The translations under genes and the position numbers were made by a program. A DNA stretch of 64,000 bases from Polaribacter sp. Z022. Lineage in GTDB: Bacteria; Bacteroidota; Bacteroidia; Flavobacteriales; Flavobacteriaceae. Shown here piece after piece: positions 8,629 to 17,973 of the stretch (positions are counted from its first letter, which is position 1; each line of letters starts with the position of its first letter). The notes under the pieces are model-generated. The model ran no database searches. It was not told the DNA's origin and saw only the letters and a program-made list of their open reading frames with translations. The DNA is taken from NCBI RefSeq assembly GCF_023555495.1, contig NZ_JALCZO010000006.1, forward strand, positions 124,001 through 188,000, written 5' to 3'.

Positions 8629-10059
8629 ATGAAATATTTAACAACTCTATTTTTATCATTACTTATATCAAGTTGTTCTAAAAACACTACTATTGATAAT
8701 GCAAATCAAAACACTAAAGAAGAAAACATTTCTTACAGTAATGTCGATCTTTATTTAACAAATGCTGACAAATCTCAATTGTTTCAATTTCATGAAAACA
8801 GTATCCCTAATTACGTATCAAATATTAATTCTTCTATAAATGTAGATCCAGATGTTACATATCAAGAAATTGATGGGTTTGGATTTTCATTAACAGGTGG
8901 TAGCGCTTTACACCTTAACAATATGTCATCTACTGAAAGATCAAAAATATTAAAAGATATTTTTAGTTTAGATGGTATTGGAGTAAGTTATTTAAGAATA
9001 AGTATTGGAGCTTCAGATTTAGATGCTGAAGTATTTTCTTACAATGATTTGCAACCTGGGCAAACAGATGTTAACCTAACTCAATTTTCTATAAATAAAG
9101 ATAAAGAAAACTTAATTCCTGTCTTAAAAGAAATATTAGCTATAAATCCTGAAATTAAAATAATGGGATCTCCATGGTCTGCTCCTATTTGGATGAAAGA
9201 TAACAACAATTCTATTGGAGGAAGTTTAAAACCAGAATACTATGAAACTTATGCAAATTACTTTGTTAAATATATAAAAGCCTATCAATTAGAAGGTATT
9301 TCTATTGATGCAATTACAATACAAAATGAACCTCTACATGATGGTAACAACCCAAGTATGTATATGGAGGCTAAAGATCAGGCAGAATTTACAAAAAAAC
9401 ATTTAGGTCCAAATTTTGAAGCTAATGGTATTAAAACTAAAATTATAGTTTGGGATCATAATGCAGATAGACCTTCTTACCCAATAAGCATCTTTAATGA
9501 TTCTGAAGCAAATAAATATATTGATGGATCTGCTTTTCATCTTTATAATGGAGATATAAATAACCTTAGTAGTGTTCACAATACATTCCCTGACAAGAAT
9601 TTATATTTTACAGAACAATGGGTTGGTGCTAATAGTAATTTTAAAGATAATTTAATTTGGCATACTCGAGAGTTAATTGTTGGTGCTACCAGAAACTGGT
9701 GTAAAACAGTTTTAGAATGGAATTTAGCTTCAAACTCTAAATTAGAACCTCACACTCCTGGAGGATGTACAGAATGTCTTGGTGCCTTAACTATAAATGG
9801 TAATGAAGTAATAAAAAATGACGCTTATTATATTATTGCACATGCTTCAAAACTAGTAAGACCAGGTTCTGTAAGAATTAAATCTAACTATATAAATGAT
9901 TTACCTAATGTAGCTTTCAAAACTCCTAATAATGAAATTGTAGTAATCGTTGCTAACAACACATCAGTAGATAAATCTTTTAATATAAAAACATTAGACC
10001 AACCTATTACCACATCTCTTAAAGCTGGTGCAGTAGGTACTTATGTTTGGAAATTATAA
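8629..10059 (+). CDS. GH30 glycoside hydrolase lipoprotein (probable beta-1,6-glucanase/glucosidase), first copy
   Basis: A 476-residue protein with lipobox Cys16 (LLISSC). It shows the GH30 (beta/alpha)8 barrel plus beta-sandwich: EIDGFGFSLTGGSA near residue 83, GSPWSAPIWMKDNN near 180, acid/base Glu234 in TIQNEP and nucleophile Glu329 in LYFTEQW. The C-terminal beta domain ends AGAVGTYVWKL. GH30 enzymes of laminarin PULs remove or cut beta-1,6-linked glucose branches. It precedes a second GH30 gene by 11 bases. The two copies share family motifs but differ clearly, for example YFTEQWVG against LFTEGCQE. Subfamily and exo/endo mode are not determinable here. Confidence 0.9.
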   Translation: MKYLTTLFLSLLISSCSKNTTIDNANQNTKEENISYSNVDLYLTNADKSQLFQFHENSIPNYVSNINSSINVDPDVTYQEIDGFGFSLTGGSALHLNNMSSTERSKILKDIFSLDGIGVSYLRISIGASDLDAEVFSYNDLQPGQTDVNLTQFSINKDKENLIPVLKEILAINPEIKIMGSPWSAPIWMKDNNNSIGGSLKPEYYETYANYFVKYIKAYQLEGISIDAITIQNEPLHDGNNPSMYMEAKDQAEFTKKHLGPNFEANGIKTKIIVWDHNADRPSYPISIFNDSEANKYIDGSAFHLYNGDINNLSSVHNTFPDKNLYFTEQWVGANSNFKDNLIWHTRELIVGATRNWCKTVLEWNLASNSKLEPHTPGGCTECLGALTINGNEVIKNDAYYIIAHASKLVRPGSVRIKSNYINDLPNVAFKTPNNEIVVIVANNTSVDKSFNIKTLDQPITTSLKAGAVGTYVWKL

Positions 10060-10070
10060 AATATATAAAA

Positions 10071-11549
10071 ATGATAAAAAAAAGTATTACAATAATTACC
10101 CTTTTACTATTAATAACTTCATGTAATAATACTAAAAAGAATAATACAGAGGTTGTAAATAAGAATCAAAAAACAACAAAATCTTTTGCAAACAAAAAAG
10201 TAGCAATTTATACTACTGCTAAAGATACAGAGCTAAGGTTATCGCTTACAGATGAAATTGTTTTTACAAAGTCTAACCAACCAAAAGAAACAGAAGTTTC
10301 TGTTTTTGTAAATCCAGAAAAAAGTTTTCAAGAATTTTTAGGTATTGGAGGTGCTATAACAGACGCTTCTTCAGAAGTGTTTTCAAAATTAAGTAAAGAC
10401 AAACAAGATGAATTCTTAAAAGCTTATTATTCTGAAGAGGGTATTAACTACAACATTATTAGAACGAGTATTCATAGTAGCGATTTTGGTTTAGGGAGTC
10501 ATACTTACATAGAGGAAGGAGATGTAGATTTAAAAACATTTTCTATAGAAAAAGACAAGCAAAAACGTATTCCTTTAATTAAAAAAGCACAAGCATTAAT
10601 CAAAGAAGATTTGGTGTTTTATGCAAGTCCATGGAGCCCTCCTGCATTTATGAAAAGCAACAATCATATGTTACAAGGTGGTAAATTATTACCAAAATAT
10701 TACCAAGCTTGGGCAAATTACTTTGTAAAATTTATAAAAGCTTATGAAGAAGAAGGCATTCCTGTTTGGGGTGTAACCATACAAAATGAACCAATGGCGG
10801 TTCAACGTTGGGAATCTTGTATTTATACAGCAGAAGAAGAACGTGATTTTTTAAAAAACAATTTAGGTCCAACTTTTGAAAAAAATGGATTTGCTGATAA
10901 AAACATTGTAGTTTGGGATCATAACAGAGATTTAATATCACACAGAGCAAATACTATTTTTGAGGATAAAGAAGCTATGAAATATGCTTGGGGAATTGGA
11001 TTTCACTGGTATGAAACTTGGACAGGTGGTGATCCTAAATATGATAATTTAAAGAATATTAAAGAATCTTTTCCAACAAAAAACTTATTATTTACAGAAG
11101 GCTGTCAAGAAAAATTTGACGCTAACGAATATCAAAGATGGTCTAATGCAGAACGCTATGGAAACTCTATGATTAATGATTTTAATAGTGGTACTGTTGG
11201 TTGGACAGATTGGAATATTTTATTAAATGAAAACGGAGGTCCAAACCATGTTCAAAACTTTTGTTTTGCTCCAATTCATGCAAATACCCAAACAAATGAA
11301 TTGATATATACACCATCTTATTACTACATAGGTCATTTTTCAAAATTCATAGAAAAAGGAGCTGTAAGAATAAGCACAACTACAAGTAGAAGTACTATAG
11401 AAAGTACATCTTTTAAAAACACAGATGGTTCTATGGTAACAGTATTAATGAATAAAACAAATGAAAAAATAAAGTGTAATATTTTGGTAAATGAAAGTTC
11501 AATTACTTTAAAAATCTTACCTCATTCAATGCAAACTTTAGTTTACTAA
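10071..11549 (+). CDS. GH30 glycoside hydrolase lipoprotein (probable beta-1,6-glucanase/glucosidase), second copy
   Basis: A 492-residue lipoprotein. The ATG at 10071 is chosen over an in-frame ATG at 10047 because it starts a clean lipoprotein signal (lipobox Cys18, LLITSC), whereas 10047 lies inside the preceding GH30 gene. Motifs are FLGIGGAITDASSEVF, ASPWSPPAFMKSNN, acid/base Glu240 in TIQNEPMAVQRWESC and nucleophile Glu343 in LLFTEGCQE. AVQRWESC is the glucosylceramidase/beta-1,6-glucanase-type extension seen in GH30_1 and GH30_3 members. It most likely acts on beta-1,6 linkages of side-chain-bearing beta-glucan at the cell surface or in the periplasm. A 70-base gap separates it from the CBM gene. 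Confidence 0.92.
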   Translation: MIKKSITIITLLLLITSCNNTKKNNTEVVNKNQKTTKSFANKKVAIYTTAKDTELRLSLTDEIVFTKSNQPKETEVSVFVNPEKSFQEFLGIGGAITDASSEVFSKLSKDKQDEFLKAYYSEEGINYNIIRTSIHSSDFGLGSHTYIEEGDVDLKTFSIEKDKQKRIPLIKKAQALIKEDLVFYASPWSPPAFMKSNNHMLQGGKLLPKYYQAWANYFVKFIKAYEEEGIPVWGVTIQNEPMAVQRWESCIYTAEEERDFLKNNLGPTFEKNGFADKNIVVWDHNRDLISHRANTIFEDKEAMKYAWGIGFHWYETWTGGDPKYDNLKNIKESFPTKNLLFTEGCQEKFDANEYQRWSNAERYGNSMINDFNSGTVGWTDWNILLNENGGPNHVQNFCFAPIHANTQTNELIYTPSYYYIGHFSKFIEKGAVRISTTTSRSTIESTSFKNTDGSMVTVLMNKTNEKIKCNILVNESSITLKILPHSMQTLVY

Positions 11550-11619
11550 TTATTGTATTTAAAACGAAGCTTATAACCCCTAAATTATCTAATCATTATT
11601 AATTTAAACCAATTTTATT

Positions 11620-12606
11620 ATGAAAAACAAAATACTTTTTAACATAGTTTGCTTTTTAATGCTTGTTTCTTTTCAAGTAAATTCACAAGTAAATGTAAAA
11701 ATTCAAGTAGATATGTCATCAGAAGTCGTTAGCTCTGATGGTATTCATATTGCAGGTTCTTTAAATGGGTGGTCTCCAGATAGCACTATGCTTACTCAAG
11801 AAGGAACTTCAAATATCTATTCAGTTGTTATTGCTTTAAACCCTGGATGGTATGAATATAAATTTTTAAATGGAAAAACTTGGGGAACAGAAGAATCTCC
11901 AGACAGTCCATGTGCTCTTTGGGACAACAATAGATTATTATATATAAATGATTCTGGAGTTGACGTAAATTTAGTAGCAGTTCCTTTTAACGGTTGTAAT
12001 GCAGATGGTACAGGATTTTCTTTAACTTATAATGTTGATATGGCTTCTGAAACAGTAAGCGATAATGGTGTTCATTTAGCTGGTTCTATTACAGGTTGGC
12101 AACCAAACAAATTTCAATTAACGGATGTATCTGGTACTATTTATAGCAGAACATTAAGATTACCTACCCCAGCAGATTATGCTTTAAATCTTCAATATAA
12201 ATACCTTAATGGTAATGCTTGGGGAACTGATGAAACACCTGGACCAGAAGCAAGTTGTAGTGCAGTAACAGGAACAGATAGAGTCCTTACAGTATCTACA
12301 TCTGGAGAACAATTATTCGATGTTTTTAACGGTTGTACTTATACCTTAAGTTTAAACGACAATCCATTTAATGAAATAAACGTTATCTATAATAAATCTA
12401 CAAATCAAATAGTTATTTCACAAAATAACAATGCATCAAATTTAAATGTCAAAATATTTGACATAACTGGTAAATTAATTAGAAAAAAGGATATAAATAA
12501 AGACGTTACATCTTCTCAAATTGATGTAAATGGATTACGCGGATTGTTTTTTATTCAAATCAAAAGCAATAATTCACAATCTGTTAAAAAAGTAATAATT
12601 TATTAA
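11620..12606 (+). CDS. Secreted tandem CBM-like protein with type IX sorting domain
   Basis: A 328-residue protein with a Sec signal (about 1-22). Two homologous modules, about 24-128 and 132-245, each carry H(I/L)AGS(L/I)xGW, a Y(E/K)(Y)KFLNG/YKYLNG strand, WGT(E/D)E(S/T)P and a DNNRLLYIN/GTDRVLTVS strand. This pattern resembles the AMPK/CBM48-like early-set fold. The C terminus (about 258-328, NLNVKIFDITGKLIRKKDIN to KKVIIY) is a type A sorting domain of the type IX secretion system. The protein has no catalytic residues I recognise, so I infer a secreted or surface-attached glycan-binding protein. Cys pairs occur in both modules. Ligand specificity is unknown; the genetic context suggests beta-glucan. 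Confidence 0.78.
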   Translation: MKNKILFNIVCFLMLVSFQVNSQVNVKIQVDMSSEVVSSDGIHIAGSLNGWSPDSTMLTQEGTSNIYSVVIALNPGWYEYKFLNGKTWGTEESPDSPCALWDNNRLLYINDSGVDVNLVAVPFNGCNADGTGFSLTYNVDMASETVSDNGVHLAGSITGWQPNKFQLTDVSGTIYSRTLRLPTPADYALNLQYKYLNGNAWGTDETPGPEASCSAVTGTDRVLTVSTSGEQLFDVFNGCTYTLSLNDNPFNEINVIYNKSTNQIVISQNNNASNLNVKIFDITGKLIRKKDINKDVTSSQIDVNGLRGLFFIQIKSNNSQSVKKVIIY

Positions 12607-12633
12607 AATCAAATATTATCAGATTATTAGGTG

Positions 12634-14925
12634 ATGAAAAAAATAATAAAAATACATTTATATATATTAATACTTGTTTGCTTAAGTTGTCAAACAGAAA
12701 CAAAAAAAGATACTAATAATTCTACTAACCAAAAATCTTTTAAAACTGAAATAGACTCTATTATTAATCTAATGACTTTAGAAGAGAAAGTTGGTCAGAT
12801 GAACCAATATACTGGTTTTTGGGATGCAACTGGACCTACTCCTGAATCAGGAAATCAAGCTGTAAAGTATGAACACTTAAAAAAAGGATTAGTTGGTTCA
12901 ATGCTTAATGTAAGAGGAGCAAAACAGGTAAAAGCCCTACAAAAAATAGCTGTAGAAGAAACTAGATTAGGAATTCCATTAATTTTTGGTTTTGATGTTA
13001 TTCATGGTTTCAAAACAATTAGCCCTATTCCTTTAGCAGAATCTGCTAGTTGGGACTTAGAAGCTATAAAAAAATCTGCTCAAAACGCCGCAGAAGAATC
13101 TGCTGCTTCTGGTATAAATTGGACTTTTGCACCTATGGTAGACATATCTAGAGATGCACGTTGGGGAAGAGTTATGGAAGGTGCAGGTGAAGATCCTTAT
13201 TTAGGTTCTAAAATTGCAATTGCAAGAGTTAGAGGTTTTCAAGGTGATGATTTATCTTCTCCAAAAACAATTGCAGCTTGTGCTAAACATTTTGCTGCTT
13301 ATGGTTTTCCAAATGCAGGACGTGAATATAATACCGCAGATATTGGTACTTCTACCTTATACAATTTAGTTTTCCCTCCATTTAAAGCAGCTACTGACGC
13401 AGATGTAAAAACATTTATGAATGCTTTTAATTTGTTAAATGATATTCCTGCTACTGGTAACGTATTTTTACAAAGAGAAGTGTTAAAAGGAGAATGGAAT
13501 TTTAACGGTTTTATGGTTTCAGATTGGGGGTCTATTGGAGAAATGATACCTCATGGTTATGCAAAAAACAATAAACATGCTGCAGAATTAGCCATAAAAG
13601 CAGGATCAGATATGGATATGGAATCTAATGCTTATGTAACAGAATTGGCTAATCTTGTTAAAGAAGGTACAGTAAAAGAAAGTCTTGTAGATGATGCTGT
13701 AAGAAGAATTTTAAGAGTTAAATTTGAACTTGGTCTTTTTGATGATCCTTACAAATATTGTAATGAAGAAACAGAAAAAAATGTTATTGGTAAAAAGGTA
13801 TTTCATGAAGATGCTTTAGATATTGCTAAAAAATCTATAGTACTTCTTAAAAACAAAAACAATCTTTTACCTTTAAAAAAGCAAGGACAAAAAATTGCAG
13901 TTATAGGTGCTTTAGCTAATGATAAAACCAGTCCATTAGGCAATTGGGTTTTAGCAGGAGAAAACGGTTCTGCTGTATCTGTTTTAGAAGGATTAAAACA
14001 ATACAAAGGCAATTTAATAACCTATGCAGAAGGAGCAAAAGTAGCCTTACCAAATTCAAAACTTCATTTTACACAAGAACTAGACATTAACAAAACAGAT
14101 AAATCTGGTTTTTCAGCAGCAATAAAATTAGCAAGAAGGTCAGATGTTGTAGTTATGGTTTTAGGAGAACATGGCTTGCAAAGTGGTGAAGCAAGAAGTA
14201 GAACAAATATTGATTTACCAGGTGTTCAACAGGAACTATTAGAAGAAGTATTTAAAGTAAATAAAAACATTGTACTTGTTTTAACCAATGGAAGACCTTT
14301 AGCTATTACTTGGGCTGCAGAAAACTTACCTGCCATAGTTGAAACATGGCAATTAGGTACACAAAATGGTAATGCAATAGCTCAAGTTTTGTATGGTGAT
14401 TACAATCCTAGTGGAAAATTACCTATGACATTTCCAAGAAGTGTTGGTCAAGTTCCTATTTTTTATAATTATAAAAATACAGGTAGACCAAATATAAAAG
14501 TAAGAAAAGAAGTATTTAAATCACGTTATATAGATGAAGAAAATACGCCTTTATACCCATTTGGTCATGGTTTAAGTTATACTACTTTTTCTTATAAAAA
14601 TTTAAATATAAACAAAGCACCTGAAAAAGAAATTAATGTTACTGTAGATGTAACAAATACCGGAAAAGTAAAGGGTAAAGAAGTAGTACAACTTTATATT
14701 CAAGATAAAGTTGCTTCAGTTGCTAGACCAGTTAAAGAATTAAAAGGCTTTGAAATGATAGAACTAGCTCCTAAAGAAACCAAAACAATTGAATTTACAC
14801 TTACTGAAAAAGAACTCGGGTTTTATACAAACAAAGGAGCGTTTATAGTAGAGCCTGGAGAATTTAATGTTTATGTTGGAGGTAGCTCAGACACTAAACT
14901 TTCAAGTAAATTTAATCTAGACTAA
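12634..14925 (+). CDS. bglX: GH3 beta-glucosidase lipoprotein (BglX-like)
   Basis: A 763-residue protein with lipobox Cys19 (VCLSC). ATG 12634 is preferred to the GTG one codon upstream. The GH3 N-terminal barrel has MTLEEKVGQMNQ, GFDVIHGFKT, WTFAPMVDISRDARWGRVMEGAGEDPYL and KHFAAYGFPNAGREYN, with nucleophile Asp297 in MVSDWG. The C-terminal domain has GEHGLQSGEARSRTN, and an Fn3-like domain follows YPFGHGLSYTTF from about residue 640. Length matches BglX. It releases glucose from short beta-glucooligosaccharides, probably in the periplasm after SusC import. Being the last degradative step before the MFS transporter gene supports the glucose assignment. Confidence 0.93.
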   Translation: MKKIIKIHLYILILVCLSCQTETKKDTNNSTNQKSFKTEIDSIINLMTLEEKVGQMNQYTGFWDATGPTPESGNQAVKYEHLKKGLVGSMLNVRGAKQVKALQKIAVEETRLGIPLIFGFDVIHGFKTISPIPLAESASWDLEAIKKSAQNAAEESAASGINWTFAPMVDISRDARWGRVMEGAGEDPYLGSKIAIARVRGFQGDDLSSPKTIAACAKHFAAYGFPNAGREYNTADIGTSTLYNLVFPPFKAATDADVKTFMNAFNLLNDIPATGNVFLQREVLKGEWNFNGFMVSDWGSIGEMIPHGYAKNNKHAAELAIKAGSDMDMESNAYVTELANLVKEGTVKESLVDDAVRRILRVKFELGLFDDPYKYCNEETEKNVIGKKVFHEDALDIAKKSIVLLKNKNNLLPLKKQGQKIAVIGALANDKTSPLGNWVLAGENGSAVSVLEGLKQYKGNLITYAEGAKVALPNSKLHFTQELDINKTDKSGFSAAIKLARRSDVVVMVLGEHGLQSGEARSRTNIDLPGVQQELLEEVFKVNKNIVLVLTNGRPLAITWAAENLPAIVETWQLGTQNGNAIAQVLYGDYNPSGKLPMTFPRSVGQVPIFYNYKNTGRPNIKVRKEVFKSRYIDEENTPLYPFGHGLSYTTFSYKNLNINKAPEKEINVTVDVTNTGKVKGKEVVQLYIQDKVASVARPVKELKGFEMIELAPKETKTIEFTLTEKELGFYTNKGAFIVEPGEFNVYVGGSSDTKLSSKFNLD

Positions 14926-14959
14926 TTAATTTAAATATTATCCAAAATAATTAAAAACA

Positions 14960-16030
14960 ATGAAAAATTTAATCTTTACATTAATAACTTTCTTGACATT
15001 ATCTCTACATTCTTGTAGTAGCGAGAACCAAGTTGAAGAAGCAGTTCTTCCAACAAACTTATCAATATCAGCAGCTAAAGTTGGTGCTGATGGTAATAAT
15101 CCTAATGGAGATGGAAGTGGTGTAGTTAATTTCACTATTTCAGCTACAAACGCAACTTCTTACAAAGTTTTAATAAACAATGAAACTTTAGAACTTTCTC
15201 AAAACACTTTTAGTTACACTTTTACACAAGGAGGTACTAATGATTATGATATTCTAGTAGCTGCCTATAATTCTGCTGGAAATATTAGTGTAAATTATTC
15301 TTTAACTGTGTATGTAAAAACCGAATTAAAGTTAATTTGGCAAGATGAGTTTGATGCAAATGGAGCCCCAAATTCATCTAAATGGGGTTACAATACAGGA
15401 ACTGGTAATAATGGTTGGGGAAATAATGAATCTCAATATTATACAGATAGGTTAGATAATGCTATAGTAGAAAATGGTGTATTAAAAATTATGGCAAAAA
15501 AAGAGAATTATCAAGGTTCAGAGTATACTTCTGCAAGACTTCTAACTGCTGGTAAATTTGAATTTACATATGGTAGAGTTGATGTACGTGCAAAATTACC
15601 TGCTGGTGGTGGTGTATGGCCTGCTATTTGGATGCTAGGAGCAAATTTTGGTTCTGTTGGTTGGCCTGCTTGTGGTGAAATTGATATCATGGAGTATGTT
15701 GGTAATAATCCAGGAAATATATCTAGTGCTTTACACACGACATCTAGTTCTGGAAACACTGTTAATCATAAAGTTACATCTATCACTAATGAAACTACAG
15801 AATTTCATATTTACTCTGCTATTTGGACTGAAAATAGTATTACATTTTTATTAGATGATGTTGAATATTACACTTATAACCCATCAGTTAAAAATGATGC
15901 AACATGGCCTTTTTACAATAATCAATTTTTAATATTAAATATTGCTATGGGGGGTAATTTAGGAGGAACAATTGATCCTAATTTTAGCACATCAACCATG
16001 GAAATAGATTATGTAAGAGTTTATCAATAA
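14960..16030 (+). CDS. GH16 endo-beta-1,3-glucanase (laminarinase) lipoprotein
   Basis: A 356-residue lipoprotein (lipobox Cys19, LSLHSC). Residues about 35-118 form a PKD/Ig-like domain. The GH16 beta-jelly roll runs about 120-356: LIWQDEFDANGAPNSSKWGY, TAGKFEFTYGRVDVRAKLP, GVWPAIWMLG, then the catalytic motif GEIDIMEYVG with nucleophile Glu240, Asp242 and acid/base Glu245. The extra methionine (ExDxxE, beta-bulge type) is that of laminarinases and not lichenases. It cuts the beta-1,3-glucan backbone into oligosaccharides small enough for SusC. Spacing to neighbours is 34 and 31 bases. Its presence is the main reason for calling this a laminarin-type PUL. Confidence 0.94.
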   Translation: MKNLIFTLITFLTLSLHSCSSENQVEEAVLPTNLSISAAKVGADGNNPNGDGSGVVNFTISATNATSYKVLINNETLELSQNTFSYTFTQGGTNDYDILVAAYNSAGNISVNYSLTVYVKTELKLIWQDEFDANGAPNSSKWGYNTGTGNNGWGNNESQYYTDRLDNAIVENGVLKIMAKKENYQGSEYTSARLLTAGKFEFTYGRVDVRAKLPAGGGVWPAIWMLGANFGSVGWPACGEIDIMEYVGNNPGNISSALHTTSSSGNTVNHKVTSITNETTEFHIYSAIWTENSITFLLDDVEYYTYNPSVKNDATWPFYNNQFLILNIAMGGNLGGTIDPNFSTSTMEIDYVRVYQ

Positions 16031-16061
16031 ATCCTTAATAGTAAATAATTAAAATAAAAAA

Positions 16062-17438
16062 ATGAAAAAAGGTACTTATTTACTGCTAATTGCAGCTGTT
16101 TCAGCCTTAGGAGGATTACTCTTTGGCTATGATACTGGTGTTATAAATGGAGCTCAATTTTATTTAACTGAACATTTTAACTTAAGTGATGCTTTAAAAG
16201 GATGGGTTGTAGGAAGTGCTCTTTTAGGTTGTTTTGTAGGTGCTATTGTTGCTGGTCCTTTAAGCATTAAAATAGGCAGAAAATGGTCTTTAATTATTTC
16301 TGCTATCTTCTTTTCACTATCAGCATATGGTTCAGGATTACCAGAAATATTTCCACAATCAGTTAGTATGTTGGTGTTTTTTAGAATCTTAGGTGGCTTA
16401 GGTATTGGAATTGCATCCATGAATGCACCAATGTACATTGCAGAAATTGCGCCTTCAAATATTAGAGGACGTATGGTTACTTATTATCAATTAGCAATAG
16501 TTATTGGCTTTTTTGTAGTATTTCTAGTCACTTATTTTATTGGAAATAATTTAACAGTAACTGAGAATATTGAATTTGGTTGGAGACGTATGTTTTGGTC
16601 AGAATTAATACCAAGTATTTTATTTTTGGGGCTTCTGTTTGTTGTTCCTAAAAGCCCAAGATGGTTGGCACTAAAAGGAAAAGACAATGAAGCTTTATCC
16701 GTTTTAAAAAAAATAAATGGTAATAAAATTGCATCTAAAGAAATCATTCTTATTAAAGATTCAATAAACAAAAATAATGATGGAACTAAGGTTAACTATT
16801 TTTCTAAAGCTGTTTTAATTATCATAATAATAGGAACTGTGCTTTCAATGCTACAACAATTTACAGGAATAAATGCAGTGCTATATTATGGTGCAGATAT
16901 CTTTGAAAAATCACTTGGTTTTGGAAAAGAAGATGTGCTAGCTCAACAGATACTATTGGCTTTTGTAAATTTGGTATTCACATTTATAGCTATGTTTACT
17001 GTAGATAAATTTGGTAGAAAACCTTTGCTTTTCATAGGTTCTGTTGGGATGATAATTGGATTCTTACTTTTAGGTATTACACTGCAACAACAAAATGTTG
17101 GAATGTTATCATTAATAGGCGTACTAATATTTATCGCTTCTTTTGCTTTGTCTATGGGACCTGTAGTATGGGTTTTATTATCAGAAATGTTTCCAAATAA
17201 AATAAGAAGTGTAGCTATGTCTGTTGCAGTTGCAGCACAATGGGCTGCCAATTATATTGTATCACAATCTTTTCCTGTTGTTATGGGAAGTGAAACTAAT
17301 AATAATGCACCTTGGAATGGCTCTTTGCCTTACTTTATATTTATAGTTTTCATTTTAGTTATCGTAATTATAACTTATAAATTTATTCCTGAAACTAAAG
17401 GTAAGTCACTTGAAGAGATAGAAGGGTATTGGAAATAA
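16062..17438 (+). CDS. MFS sugar:H+ symporter, sugar porter family
   Basis: A 458-residue, 12-helix inner-membrane protein. It carries the sugar-porter signatures GGLLFGYDTGVINGA (helix 1), GRKWS (loop 2-3), MYIAEIAP, SPRWLALKGK, QQFTGINAVLYYGA (helix 7), GRKPLLFIG (loop 8-9) and the terminal PETKGKSLEEIE. The family imports monosaccharides such as glucose, xylose or galactose with a proton. As the last gene of the operon, just before a terminator, it most likely brings in the glucose released by the GH3 and GH30 enzymes. It begins 31 bases after the GH16 gene. Confidence 0.94.
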   Translation: MKKGTYLLLIAAVSALGGLLFGYDTGVINGAQFYLTEHFNLSDALKGWVVGSALLGCFVGAIVAGPLSIKIGRKWSLIISAIFFSLSAYGSGLPEIFPQSVSMLVFFRILGGLGIGIASMNAPMYIAEIAPSNIRGRMVTYYQLAIVIGFFVVFLVTYFIGNNLTVTENIEFGWRRMFWSELIPSILFLGLLFVVPKSPRWLALKGKDNEALSVLKKINGNKIASKEIILIKDSINKNNDGTKVNYFSKAVLIIIIIGTVLSMLQQFTGINAVLYYGADIFEKSLGFGKEDVLAQQILLAFVNLVFTFIAMFTVDKFGRKPLLFIGSVGMIIGFLLLGITLQQQNVGMLSLIGVLIFIASFALSMGPVVWVLLSEMFPNKIRSVAMSVAVAAQWAANYIVSQSFPVVMGSETNNNAPWNGSLPYFIFIVFILVIVIITYKFIPETKGKSLEEIEGYWK

Positions 17439-17539
17439 ATTCACTATTTTATGTATTGTAAATTGTAAAACTTAAAGTGCTATCAATTTTATAAGTACCA
17501 TAAATGAGTTATCATTCTGCCACTTGAACTAAAACAAAA

Positions 17540-17570
17540 AACCTTGATATATATTATCAAGGTTTTTTTA
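17540..17570 (+). terminator. Rho-independent terminator of the PUL operon
   Basis: AACCTTGAT pairs with ATCAAGGTT around a short AT loop and is followed by TTTTTTTA. It lies about 100 bases after the MFS gene and marks the end of the PUL transcript. The sequence resembles the stem of the terminator at 882-920. Confidence 0.88.
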
Positions 17571-17740
17571 TTTATTTTTAAAAAATTTATGATAATTTAA
17601 GAATTACATATTATTACTCAAAAAAACCATAAATAAAATAATATCTTAACATTTACATAATAAATTAAGATTTTTCTTGCTTTTCTAACTTTTATAATTA
17701 TATTCGAAAAATTAAAGATTATAAAACAGAGCAACGTAGA
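17571..17740. other. AT-rich spacer without recognised features
   Basis: Together with 17439-17539 this gap around the PUL terminator spans 302 bases. Apart from the terminator I see no gene, promoter consensus or repeat. A promoter for the next small gene must lie here but no TAnnTTTG was found. Confidence 0.5.
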
Positions 17741-17956
17741 ATGGATTTATTAGAAAGAGCTGTAGAATTTGAAAATAGAAAATTCTCATTTAAAACTACT
17801 AGCGATAGAATTTTAGCTTCTAGAGAGGTTAAAGCCTTAATTTTAGAGCTAAATGAAGTATACAAATTAGAAAAAGATTCTGAAATTATGGATCAAATGA
17901 AGCGTTTAACAGCTGTTAAGCAAAAAATTGAAAAACGCTTAAAGGGAAGACCTTAA
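17741..17956 (+). CDS. Small uncharacterised charged helical protein (71 aa)
   Basis: A 71-residue, lysine/glutamate-rich protein predicted almost wholly helical, with heptad-like LEL/LEKD/MDQMKRL repeats at about 40-65. There is no signal peptide or membrane segment and I recognise no family. It is a stand-alone gene: PUL terminator upstream and a very strong terminator 18 bases downstream. The tight terminator and typical codon use argue that it is real. The function is unknown; a small cytoplasmic coiled-coil protein is all that can be said. Confidence 0.65.
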   Translation: MDLLERAVEFENRKFSFKTTSDRILASREVKALILELNEVYKLEKDSEIMDQMKRLTAVKQKIEKRLKGRP

Positions 17957-17973
17957 AAGAATAAAAAACACTG

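Noticed and set aside
10047..10070. Upstream ATG of the second GH30 gene
   Set aside because: It lies inside the preceding gene and would spoil the lipoprotein signal; the ATG at 10071 gives a clean one.
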